Below, one piece after another: positions 51,208-60,815 of a DNA stretch of 64,000 nt (positions are counted from its first letter, which is position 1; every line of letters starts with the position of its first letter). The position numbers were made by a program, and so were the translations under genes. Origin of the DNA: Arcuatula senhousia (taxonomy: Eukaryota; Mollusca; Bivalvia; Mytilida; Mytilidae). The notes beneath the pieces were generated by a model. That model ran no database searches. It was not told the DNA's origin and saw only the letters and a list, made by a program, of their open reading frames with translations. The stretch is from positions 37,345,512 to 37,409,511 of the forward strand of contig OZ020306.1 of the NCBI GenBank assembly GCA_963971305.1. The letters are read 5' to 3'.

Positions 51208-51719
51208 AGAAGCAAAGAAGCACCAATGGGACAATCAAATATCAATAGTGTCAATAGTCCGAAAGGGCAACAACAAAACCGGTTATCACGAACAATTACA
51301 GCACAAAGAAATAAAAACACAAAATCAACCGAACAAAAATCAACAACGCGAACTCAAACCGTGAAAAGAGTAATTTAGGTGCCCCGGAAGAGTAAGCGGT
51401 AACTACCTGCTAAATCACACCCGTCGTGTTGCTAATTCCCAATTCAGTGTGTCAAATCCGGTAAAGGAAGACAAAACAAATTTCTACGACAAACCAACAT
51501 CTGCACTCATTTGAGAGATAGAAATCCCATATTTGTCTACGAGTGCATGGTGGCTACCGTCAAATTGCTGGAGTGAAGACAGCAACCGCTGAGCCACATA
51601 ACCCTGTTTCAGCAATTCCTGTGTCAAATGTGACGCTCTGCCAACGAAATCGATATAATTCCCACAAGCTCTGGAGTAACGAATCAACTGTGATACAAAG
51701 ACTCCATAAGCAGGAGCTT
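51208..51719 (-). mobile_element. Penelope-like fragment (family 2)
   Basis: Minus-strand family 2 tail (51208-51480) followed by the RT C-terminus at 51484-51687, which reads MIRYSRACGNYIDFVGRASH and on to KYGISISQMSADVGLS. It starts exactly where A' homology stops and ends against a family 1 fragment in the opposite orientation. Confidence 0.75.
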
Positions 51720-51761
51720 AAACAAAAAAAAAACCATGAAGAACCAAGTTCACTTTATTCA

Positions 51762-52014
51762 CAATATCCTTATTGTGTCTCACAACTATGTTGTGTTCTA
51801 TGGTCATTACCGGATCCTAAGATCGCAATGGAAGAGGGAGGTTTGGCGCCATAAAACCTGGTTTAACCCACCATTTCGTTTGAAGTGCCTGTACCAAGTC
51901 AGGACCATTGCGATCCACCAGTTCTCCGGTATGACTGATTCGTTTTTGTCATTTTCTCTGGACTATGAGATTGATCATTCAAGTTCGGTAGTTTTGTTAT
52001 TACCTTTATTTATC
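51762..52014 (+). mobile_element. Penelope-like 3' fragment (family 1)
   Basis: Only the untranslated tail is present, from CTTATTGTGTCTCACAAC to the TTTTGTTATTACCTTTATTT terminus. Close in sequence to the 35810-36080 tail. Confidence 0.75.
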
Positions 52015-52106
52015 TAGTTACTAGAAAAGCTGCAAAGGATTATTTATGGTCAATACGCTAGACTCCTTTTTCCGGGACTATTTGTAGGGGAAAGTTGGGC
52101 CCCAAA

Positions 52107-52470
52107 ATAAAGGTAATAACAAAATTACCGAACCTGGAGGATCAATATCAATGTCCAAGAGAAAAGACAAAACATGGAAGACACACCGGCTTAGCTATAG
52201 ATCGGAATGGTCCTGGCTTGGTACATGCATTTCAAATGAAATGGTACGTTAAACCAGGCTTTATGGCGCGCCAAACCTTCCTCTTCCATTGCAATCTTAT
52301 GGACCGGTGTTAACATATCGCAACACGGTCGTGAAGATATAATATGATAATAAGATTATCATCTCAGTACAACAATCAGCAAAAACACTAATCAAAACAA
52401 ACACTTACTAATATGTTATTTTGAATTTTCCACCAGTGGCTGATAACGAAGGAAGTTTAAAATGTGCACA
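52107..52470 (-). mobile_element. Penelope-like 3' fragment (family 1, diverged subtype)
   Basis: Opposite orientation to its neighbours, starting at TAAAGGTAATAACAAAATTA. It has the variant tail (TGGAAGACACACCGG, GGCGCGCC), which matches the 57628-57722 end better than the 2800-2867 end. This shows at least two subtypes within the family. Confidence 0.65.
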
Positions 52471-52479
52471 AGAAAGGTA

Positions 52480-53748
52480 TATAGCTGGATATTCATCGTG
52501 TTCAACTACAGAATTGTCCCTTAGACTCACTAAGATCTCTTCTGCTGTCAAAGAAAAACAACAAGCATGATGTGACACAATTTATAGTCGTAGTGGAATT
52601 TATCATAAATGGATTCTAAAGAACTCAAAAGATTTGTTAGATTAATTTCAAATCCCGGTCATTGTCTGGAGGTCTTCCTTTGAAACCACCGATTTTTCAA
52701 CTTTATACACCACAATGCCACACGAAAAACTTAAGTGTCGCCTGACAAAAGATTATTGAAAAGGCCTTATCGAATTCAAGGAACTTTGTTGTTTAAGGTT
52801 GTAATTCCACATTAGTTTTTCAAAACATCCTATAATGATATGATTGGATTACATCTTGAATCAAGTTTGAAGTATGCTTGATTTCCTTATAGACAACACA
52901 TTTGCAACATTTTGAGGAGAGACAACAGATCGGCATACCGAAGGGCACAAACTGTGCTCCTCTTTTCGCCGACTTGTTTTTATACTCTTACGAGACTGAC
53001 TGTCTTCAGGAACTCGAAAAGAACAAGAAGATGAAAGAGGAAAGGTCTTTAAATCCCACTTTCAGATTTATTGGTGACGTTTTCTCTGTCAACAACTCTT
53101 CGTTTGGTAGATGGATTCCTGTTATTTATCCCACAGCGCTAGAGATTAAAGAAACCACCAAAGCCTTTTGCTTCACATCATTCTTGGATATTCATCTCGA
53201 TTTTGAATCAGGTGGTCATCTCAGTACAAAACCTTTGGATAAAAAAGACGATTTTAATTTTAAAGTTATTAATTTTCCTAACCTGGAAAGTAACATGCAA
53301 ACGTCACCTGCAGACGGTTTCTATATTTCACAATTAATTCGATATGTCAGGGTTTGTACACATTTTTCAGATTTTTTGATCCAACAACTCTTCTATACGA
53401 CCAAGGTTATACAAAATACGTCTCATACGACCTCTGAAATTTTTTTCTTCGTTATCAGCTTCTAGTAGAAATTTTCAATATTGTGTTAGATGAAATGGAT
53501 ATGCACCCCATTGGTACTTCTGCTTCTTTGATTAGTGTTTGGCATGTTGATTCACTGAGATGATCACCTTAGCATCCTTAATATGTCTTCACAAACCTGT
53601 TGTGTTTTGTATAACTACCGGACCCAAAGATCCCAATAGAATGGAGAGTTTTGGCGCGCCTTAAGACCTTGCTTAACCCACCATTTCTTTTAAAATGCCG
53701 ATATCGAGACAGAACCATTTCGATCTTCATTTTTGCTGACAGATCTGT
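52480..53748 (+). mobile_element. Penelope-like element (family 1 subtype), 5' part of a copy split by a TIR element
   Basis: RT remnants run from about 52490 (WILKNSKDLLD, TDFSTLYTTMPHEKL) through 52902-53465 (GIPKGTNCAPLFADLFLYSY, FIGDVFSVNN, SFLDIHLDFE, KKDDFNFKVINFPNLESN) into the untranslated tail. The tail stops at 53748 in mid-sequence and resumes at 57628. The catalytic box reads FIGD, so the first Asp is lost. Frame breaks separate the pieces. Confidence 0.72.
52902..53465 (+). pseudogene. Penelope-like reverse transcriptase fragment, catalytic box degenerate
   Basis: 187-codon open stretch covering the GIPKG to KVINFPNLE part of the RT. The expected Y/F-I-D-D is FIGD. Upstream RT pieces at 52490-52800 are in other frames with stops (for example after KEKQQA), and the C-terminal portion after FSDFLIQQ is frameshifted. 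Not functional. Confidence 0.75.
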
Positions 53749-54694
53749 GGTCATTTACATACTATAGTAATTAATTATAATTCAATTGCAGTAACATTTT
53801 TTCAGATAAATTACACATTACATAATCCAAAATTTCTAAAATAATTTATTACATTACAATTACTTTGTTAGTGTAATTAATTACTTTTGAATAACTTTAT
53901 ATGTGATTATTAAAACACAAAAGACACTTGTGAAAATATTTCTGTCAAATGAATGTACATACGGCTATGATCGAATGTTGTTTTCATCAAGAATGAATCC
54001 ACTTCATTTATAAAGCCTAACTGGTTACAGGAATTCATTTTGGACAACTTTGTTCAAAAACTTTCAAAAAATTAGGACCTGTCCAACTACATAGAAAAAA
54101 GTTGGATCATAATAAAATGTTGGCTGAAATATATTTTGCAATTCCTATGCAGTGATAAACCTATGGAGCATAAATTAATTATTATCTTTTTAAAAATTTA
54201 ATTTTCAAGTGCTATTTCTTTTTTATGAACCAGCTTTTTGATATTTAGAATTCTTGATTCAAAAATGTTAAGCTTGAAATAATTTATTTTATTATTCAGT
54301 TATTATGTGATATTTCAATAAGACAACTGCCAAAAAAGTGTTTTATTTAGAAGCCATATTTGACATTCTCTTGACAAAATATATCAGTTTGTTGTTTTAG
54401 CTGATTGAACATCGAAAAAGTTTTGTTTTTCTCTATTAGATGATCTAATTTAGTGCCCAGAGCTTAGTGTTATGTTGTTTTAGTGATTTAAGGGCTTTGG
54501 TGTCAATCAAATGAACTATTTAGTTAAAGGCAAATACTAATTTACTAAACACAGTAAATAAAATACTAATTTGAAAGAATAAGCAAATATGTTATGTTCA
54601 TTACCAAAAAGGTGTCATTTTCATGTAAACATTTGCTTTTTTGTTAAGTAAAATATACTTTGAATTATTAAAATGTATCATGCTTCTTTTATTA

Positions 54695-57145
54695 TGGTGT
54701 CCCACAGGGTTCCATTCTTGGTCCTCTCCTATTTTTGATTTTTATCAACGATATAGTTCATGATATCGGTGTCTGTATTAAGCTTTTTGCTGATGACACC
54801 AGTGTTTACATAATTGTTGACACTCCGGAGAACGCAGCATTGGTCTTAAACAGGGACCTCGATACAATCCATAAATGGTCAGAAAAATGGCTAGTAAAAT
54901 TTAATCCACAGAAGACCGAAACAATAATGATTTCAAGAAAGTCAGTCAAGCCAATTCATCCTCCTCTGCTTATGAATAACCATATTTTAAATGAAGTGGA
55001 AAATCATAAGCACCTGGGCTTACAGATACGACCAGACATAACCTGTATGCCAAGTAAACTAGAAAAGCAAACTTTTTGTCTGCCTAAAGTTAACTGAGGT
55101 CCTTTTTTTAGGCAGACTTTTGTCCGGTCTAAAGTTAACTGTAATAGCAAACTTGGACCACGGTCTGCTCTTCTTGACTGCTCTGCTAGTTAACTTTAGC
55201 CTAGAACCAACCTAAAGGTAACTTTAGCCTAAGAGCGACCTTAAGTTAACTTTAGCCTAGAACGACCTAAAGCTAGCCGTGATGAAGCCAATAGCGACCT
55301 AAATTTATAGGGCTCCAATTTTATTTTTCTTTTGACTTGATTTATATAAAACATTTTTTTTCTTTAATTATTTTCAAATTATACCATTATTTATTCATCG
55401 ATTTTTTAAAAAGAATATTCATTTGTTTTATACAATTTTTGAATGTTTATTAAATTGTCGATTTACTCTACATGTAAATAATATATTTATCTATTTACAT
55501 GAAATATTTATTCTAAAAATACGTTTTTATTTTTAAGATTTGTTAATTTTAGAAAAAAAATATTTTATAAGCATATCACGTCCCGGTCTTTAGAAAACCA
55601 CATTTAAGTATTCAATTCGAATAAAAACATTGTATAAATAAATAAGAATAGCAAAAAAAATATTTTTAAAGAATATTCATTTGATTAATATAGTTAGTTA
55701 TTTTAAAATGTTCATTTATTTGCATAATTTAAATACATTAAAAAAAACATTATTTTTTGCTTGAAAAATATAAATGTATTTTCAAAAAAAAAATCTATAT
55801 CTAAATATTTTTTCTATTGATAATAATTATTCTTTTAAGAAATATTATCTTAATTGTAAAATGTATCGCATAATTCTTTTTGAAAAAAAATACATTCTTA
55901 ATGACCTAGAACTAGTTTTAGTCTGCTAGCGACCTAGAGTTCCCTAAAGTTAACTTTTGACTGCTTTGACCTAAAGTTAACTTTGGTTTGCTAGCGACCT
56001 AAAGTTCCCTAAAGTTAACTTTGGACTGCTCTGACCTGAAGCTAACTTCGGACTGCTTTAAGTTGTCCTGGTCATGGACAAGAGCAGTCCAGATCATGGA
56101 CTGCTAAAGTTAACTTTAGTTAACTAGATAGCGGACAGTGGTATACTCAAGTTAACTAGAAAAGCGACCTAAATGACTGCCTTAAGTTAACTTTTATACA
56201 GGTTATGTCTGGACGCATCTGTATTTTTTTCTAACAATGGTACTTGGAATTTTCATATTGATTATATTGTTAAAAAAGCGTATCAAAGACTTAACTTTCT
56301 TAGGAAGGTGCGTTTTATCTTGGATAGATTTACTTAAGAAAAAGATGTATCTATCATTTATCAGGCCATTACTAGAATACGGTGACGTCATACGGCACAG
56401 TAATACGCAATATTTAGTTGACAAGGTAGAGAACGTCCAGATTGAGGCAATGCGTATTGTTACGGGTGGGACAAGGCTTACATCTATCCAAAAACTGTAT
56501 CAGGAAACTGGGTGGAAAAAACTTTCGGACAGGAGGGAAAAACATAGATTACTGATATTTTATAAGATTATTAACTTTCAGACGCCAGAGTACTTACGGA
56601 ACCTAGTTCAAAACTTAGTTTCGTCTGTACATGGTCATTTTACTCGACAATCAAATAACTTAGCGGAAATACGCACTAGAAGTAACCTCTATTCGGATTA
56701 TTTTCTACCATCAACGACAAAGCTTTGGAATCGTCTTCCGCTAAACATTCGTAAAAGTTCCTCATTTCACACCTTTAAATATCTTTTAAATCGTCAAGAT
56801 AACAGCGCACCTCCAAAATTTTATTACGCTGGCTCAAGAATTGGGCAAATATATCACACAAGATTGCGTATGAATCGTTCTTCATTAAATGAACACCTTT
56901 TCCTGCGCAACCTCATTGATTCTCCCAATTGTATATGTGGACATATAGAGTCAACTGCTCATTTTTTACTTATGTGTAACAGATACAACCATATTAGAGA
57001 CCATACAATTTTGTCTATTAACTTCAATATTCCTGTTAATCTTAATTTGCTTTTATACGGTTCAGAGGGTCTAACGCTTGAACAAAACACTGAAATATTC
57101 CTAAGAGTTCAAAAATTCATCATTCAAAGTAAACGCTTCTTGTGA
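54695..57145 (+). pseudogene. LINE reverse transcriptase / C-terminal domain, interrupted
   Basis: There are two open pieces, 54735-55097 and 56237-57145. The first covers the RT palm (FADD) and thumb up to HKHLGL. The true continuation starts at 56229 (SNNGTWNFHIDYIVKKAYQR) in a different frame, shifts again after about 56333, and then stays open to the stop. The catalytic Asp pair is intact, but the 5' truncation, the insertion and the frameshift make the copy inactive. Confidence 0.8.
55023..56221. mobile_element. Foldback-type TIR element with TA target duplication inside the LINE
   Basis: The ends are inverted: CAGATACGACCAGACATAAC and CAGATGCGTCCAGACATAAC, followed by CTGTAT on both sides. 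TA flanks each side (55021-55022 and 56222-56223). Removing the element plus one TA joins the LINE codons in frame (HLGL then FFSNNGTW), which supports the boundaries. Subterminal regions (55087-55320 and 55905-56190) consist of many variants of the self-complementary AAAGTTAACTTT separated by GACCTAAAG or CTAGAACGA spacers. The centre (55320-55900) is very AT-rich. No transposase is encoded. Confidence 0.75.
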
Positions 57146-57627
57146 TTTTTTTTCTGCATTTCACGCAAATATAAATATAATAGAAATTTATGTATTTTCT
57201 TCATTTCTTCATTTATTATTTTTTTCTCTATTCCTTTAAAATTAGTTTAACATTTTCTTTGTTGTTAGAACTATTGTTTCAACATATTCCTTCATGTAGC
57301 ATGAATATATTATCATAGTTGTTTTCTTTTTAATTACGGGAGACGGACTTGATATAAGCTGTTTATAGCTTGTTTCCGAATCCTTTTGCTTATATATGTA
57401 TGTATGTTACTGTTATATGTTTTCAGTTTTTTCAAATAAAATATGTTTAAACTATTATGTTGTAAGCAATGTAATGATATGTAATTGGCATTACATGCAA
57501 CATATGAAAAGTAATTCTTACTTTCAATTACATGGAATTAAAATTTGTTTCAATTTCACATTACTTTCAAAGACATGGAAAACATTTGATTAATTACAGC
57601 TAATAACAATTACTTTTTTATTACCCC

Positions 57628-57722
57628 AGGTCTGTTTGCCGGTGTGTCTTCCTTGTTTTGTTTTGTCTCATGGACATTTAAAATTGATTCTTTAAATTCG
57701 GTAATTTTGTTTTTACCTTTAA
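57628..57722 (+). mobile_element. 3' end of the split Penelope-like element
   Basis: Continues the tail interrupted at 53748: GCCGGTGTGTCTTCCTTGTT, a TGGACATT motif, then TCGGTAATTTTGTTTTTACC. The counterpart at 52107-52200 has this sequence directly joined to the upstream tail, giving the uninterrupted arrangement for comparison. Confidence 0.72.
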
Positions 57723-57774
57723 TTAAGTGTAAAAAACTACATTGTATAGGCAATTATCAAATTTTTGTGAATAA

Positions 57775-60553
57775 CTGAAATGAACCAACGTAACATTACC
57801 CAGTGTTGTTATGCTATATTGTTTCAAAGATTATTCAAGATTGCTCATGATTGCACTAACATTGAGAAATCGTGCTGTAAATTGTGCTTGTTGGGCTGCG
57901 GGTGGGCATGGAAATAATTCATGTCAGCTTTTCAATATTTGTTATGGCTATGCAGCATCCCATATCTAGGTTTCAGTTTTTGGTCTATCGCTCATCGTAT
58001 TTCTTTTCTTTTCGTTTTGACCGTGACAGATTGTTTTCCTTTGCTCTATTACACATTTTTTAGTTTGTTTATCTTACTTGACCTTTTTGACATCAATTGC
58101 ATTGTTAAAAACAAACATCCACCAATCAATCAGCACAATTTATCTAACTCTTGTAATCGGAATTTTCTCTAGCAAAAGACATACTTTTTGCAACATAAAA
58201 ATGTAGATAAACTGCAAACTTTCTTAGGTATTAAGTTGCCTATGAAAATGTATGAGCTGACTCAAAGCTTATCATTTTTGACTCATTATAAAAATCACAA
58301 GCTATGTTCCACACCATGTCATGAAAATGTCTATATAATAATACGATAAATTCTGATTTTGAAAATAGTATGTAGGAGAGTTTCCAAGACGTTTTAAGTA
58401 CTTTATTTAACTAATGGGAGTCCATTATTGTGTTAGCTAGCCGGATGTGAAGAATGTATAACATAATTAATATTGACAATGTTGGTCCAAAGAACTCTTC
58501 AAAAAGGAAGCCAGCAATTAACGCTTAGTTTTGCATCGTTAAGGTGTTCTGCAAGACAGAAAATATTCGGTTATTTTTTTTTTACATTTATTAAGAATAA
58601 TTTATGAAGTAACAAAAAAATAAACCCTAAAATTGATTTATTCTTATTCATATTTTGACGGATGCGTATTATATCTACAAAATATTTCACAGATTTACCA
58701 CCAACAGTGCCATTCAATTATGCTTTCAATAAAAAAATGATTTAGAATAAGTTAGGTGCTACCATAAAACGTATAGCAAAATAAATTTGCGGTTTATTAA
58801 AATAGACTGAGAAAAGCATGCAATCAAACTTGCGGCTTAACAAAACAGTTAAAAAATCAATTGATAAGTCTTTTTATAATTTGGCCCATTGATTTTATAG
58901 AATTTCCTTATATAGTGACCTGTCCCAAAACACATTAAAAACTATCAAACTTTCAGATAATTCGAACGTATTTATAGGATATGAAATTTTTGAAAGATTA
59001 AAAAAAATAGATATGGTAGATCTTTTTAAATTGTTCTAGCATTCATGTACTTAATATATGCCATAGCATGGTGGCGCGTGACGCAATGTTGGAATAATTT
59101 CAGATAGCATTTCTTTTAAAAAGATAGCTTTCAAACTTAAACTGGCATCCTACTTTTCCCCTAGTCTATCCTTTGCTTTATTTTGTTTGTTTGTGTACAC
59201 CGCGTTATATCTTAATTTAAAAAGAGAGTTGGAAAGCCAAAAGTAGCTAAAACAGCGTCCGATCATATGAAATTGCAAATCAGAAAGAAAACAAAACAAG
59301 CATTAGTGCATGTCTTACAGTTAACCTGAATAAAATGTACGGTCTAGCATCTTTGAAAAACTAAGTCGTTATTAGTTAATTACGTTTCCCATTTGCACGT
59401 TTTCCGTTTTAATGTAAACGTCAAATATATTTCATTTAAGTAAAAAGCATGGATTCAAAATTGGATACGGGCTTAATCTCACATCCAATACATAAAAACC
59501 GTTTGTTAAAAACAGTGTAAAATAGAGATATCAGTATCATCTCTTATCAAGAAAATACCAGGAAGGACAATAAATAACAAGTAGTTTTCAACATGGGCCA
59601 TTGGCTGATGTTAGTTGTCATACAGCTAAGCAATGAAAACGATTATGCATTTAGCAATAAAGATTAAAGTAAGAAAAGAGTGCTCAGTAGTCTGATGACG
59701 AGTCTTGATGGTTTGCTAACGAAGTGATTGGGTGTGTGCCCAATGTAATTGAATTAGGTTCCAAGACAAATATAACAAGCTGACAGTTAACAGACACATC
59801 TAAAACGACCCAGTCGAACTAGTTCAAAGTTTAAATTTATGTTAACTTTAAATTTATGTCTACACCCATCTGTACGCTGATTTTGCATATATATCGGCTA
59901 TATAAAGTATCGTTGATATTTAACAAGAAAAATAAACTTATTTTTAAGATGAAATATCGTTAAAATTTAGTATTTTCTTCCGGAGCACCTAGGTTCACGC
60001 TCGTTATAACTAGAGTTTGCGTTGTTAATTGTTACATGTATTCAGTAGTTAACACTGATGGTATACCATTCTTAAACAAATTACCTGTCCATAATTTATT
60101 TATGGTTTACATTTTATTTCTACAGCAGCATTTTTCTCATCATCAGAAGGTTCAATTCGTGTAAGACCGGGCTAGCTCTGGTCAATCACCAGCATTTATC
60201 GGCGCAACCCAGAGTACCAAGGCTGGTTATTAAGGTGTAGTTTTGCTGAATTTGCATATAATACACCTTACTTTTAATTTTAAATTTGTTTTCAACCTAT
60301 TATTCAAACGACTCTTTTTATTGATATACTTTTTGATTACCTTTATGATTGGATAAAGAAATTATTTTTAACTTAATTTTACTGCTGGTCGATATGACAC
60401 AAATAGAACTGTATGAATTTACAATTTTTTGAAAGTAACCTTAAATAAAATGCTATCCAAAAAAAAATACTAGTAACGAAGAACTTAAAATTTTCTTAAA
60501 ACTTTTTTAACTTACCATAAACGGAATTTTTAATCTGGTCTATTACAATGACT
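57775..60553. repeat. Block C', second copy of the diverged paralogous segment
   Basis: Collinear with 26510-30480 as described for that copy. It begins about 50 bp after the end of a split Penelope-like element and is cut on the right at about 60551 by a small element whose terminal sequence resembles that of the foldback element in the LINE at 55023-56221. No intact coding sequence was found. A short plus-strand remnant of a Penelope-like 3' region lies at 59978-60055. Confidence 0.68.
59978..60055 (+). mobile_element. Short Penelope-like tail remnant (family 2)
   Basis: Holds TTCCGGAGCACCTAGGTTCA and the following CGTTATAACTAGAGTTTGCG part of the family 2 tail, then loses similarity. Non-coding. 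Confidence 0.5.
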
Positions 60554-60815
60554 GTACAGATAGGAGCACACATAACCTGAACAAAAGTTAACATAAAGTT
60601 AAATTTGTGACTGCTTTCCAAGTCAGCCCATGTCTGCTTTAGCCGACATTCATGTTTACTTGCGTCTACTCATGACTGGTCAAAGCAGACTTGCAACAGC
60701 TTTTTTTATGACTTGTCATAACCAGTCATAAAGTCGTGACTGCTCGAATGGGACCAGTCATCATAACAGGTCTGTTCTAACCGGACTTAGTTTAATCAAA
60801 TGACTTATTTAATTA
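60551..60815. mobile_element. Element related to the TA-target foldback family (partial)
   Basis: Begins TACAGATAGGAGCACACATA then ACCTG, close to the end sequence at 55023, and soon has AAGTTAACATAAAGTTAA. The interior has inverted motifs (CATGACTGGTC near 60671 and GACCAGTCAT near 60751). The opposite end was not found, so it is either truncated or a divergent relative. It cuts block C'. Confidence 0.45.

Larger units (their letters stand above)
33180..51215. repeat. Block A', second copy of the long direct duplication
   Basis: Collinear with 1-13015 but about 5 kb longer. It carries a Penelope-like element (36185-37824), a TIR element (38958-40099), an inverted duplication (42101-42213) and a hammerhead repeat array (42896-44528). 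It also retains about 470 bp near 46263-46733 that is missing from block A at 8467. Similarity to block A ends at about 51215, exactly where a minus-strand Penelope-like fragment begins, so the right edge was probably cut by transposon insertion. Confidence 0.9.
54692..57445 (+). mobile_element. 5'-truncated non-LTR retrotransposon (CR1/Jockey-type LINE)
   Basis: Starts inside RT with YGVPQGSILGPLLFLIFIND and includes the catalytic FADDTSV box (residues LFADDTSVYI). The C-terminal region has the YLSFIRPLLEYG motif typical of this LINE group, the WNRLPLNIRKSSS motif and a terminal Cys/His cluster (CICGHIESTAHFLLMCNRY). The frame closes at 57145. A polyadenylation-like AAATAAAATATG lies near 57437. 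The RT is interrupted at 55021-56223 by a TA-target element and frameshifted again near 56333. Confidence 0.82.
53749..57627. mobile_element. AT-rich TIR element (hAT-like target duplication) carrying a LINE
   Basis: Interrupts a Penelope-like tail. The flanks are AGATCTGT (53741-53748) and AGGTCTGT (57628-57635), a candidate 8 bp target duplication with one mismatch. Both ends contain inverted, imperfectly matched runs of the AGTAATTAATTAC / GTAATGTAATTAC type, as in many non-autonomous hAT-like elements. Without the inserted LINE it would be about 1.1 kb. No transposase was seen. The 53760-54690 flank is AT-rich and non-coding. Confidence 0.55.

Noticed and set aside
1..51215. Dismissing A/A' purely as uncollapsed haplotypes
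   Set aside because: Possible for the near-identical part, but collinear diverged tails, a third copy at 60815 and the C/C' pair support genuine tandem paralogy. It is kept as an alternative explanation, not the main call.
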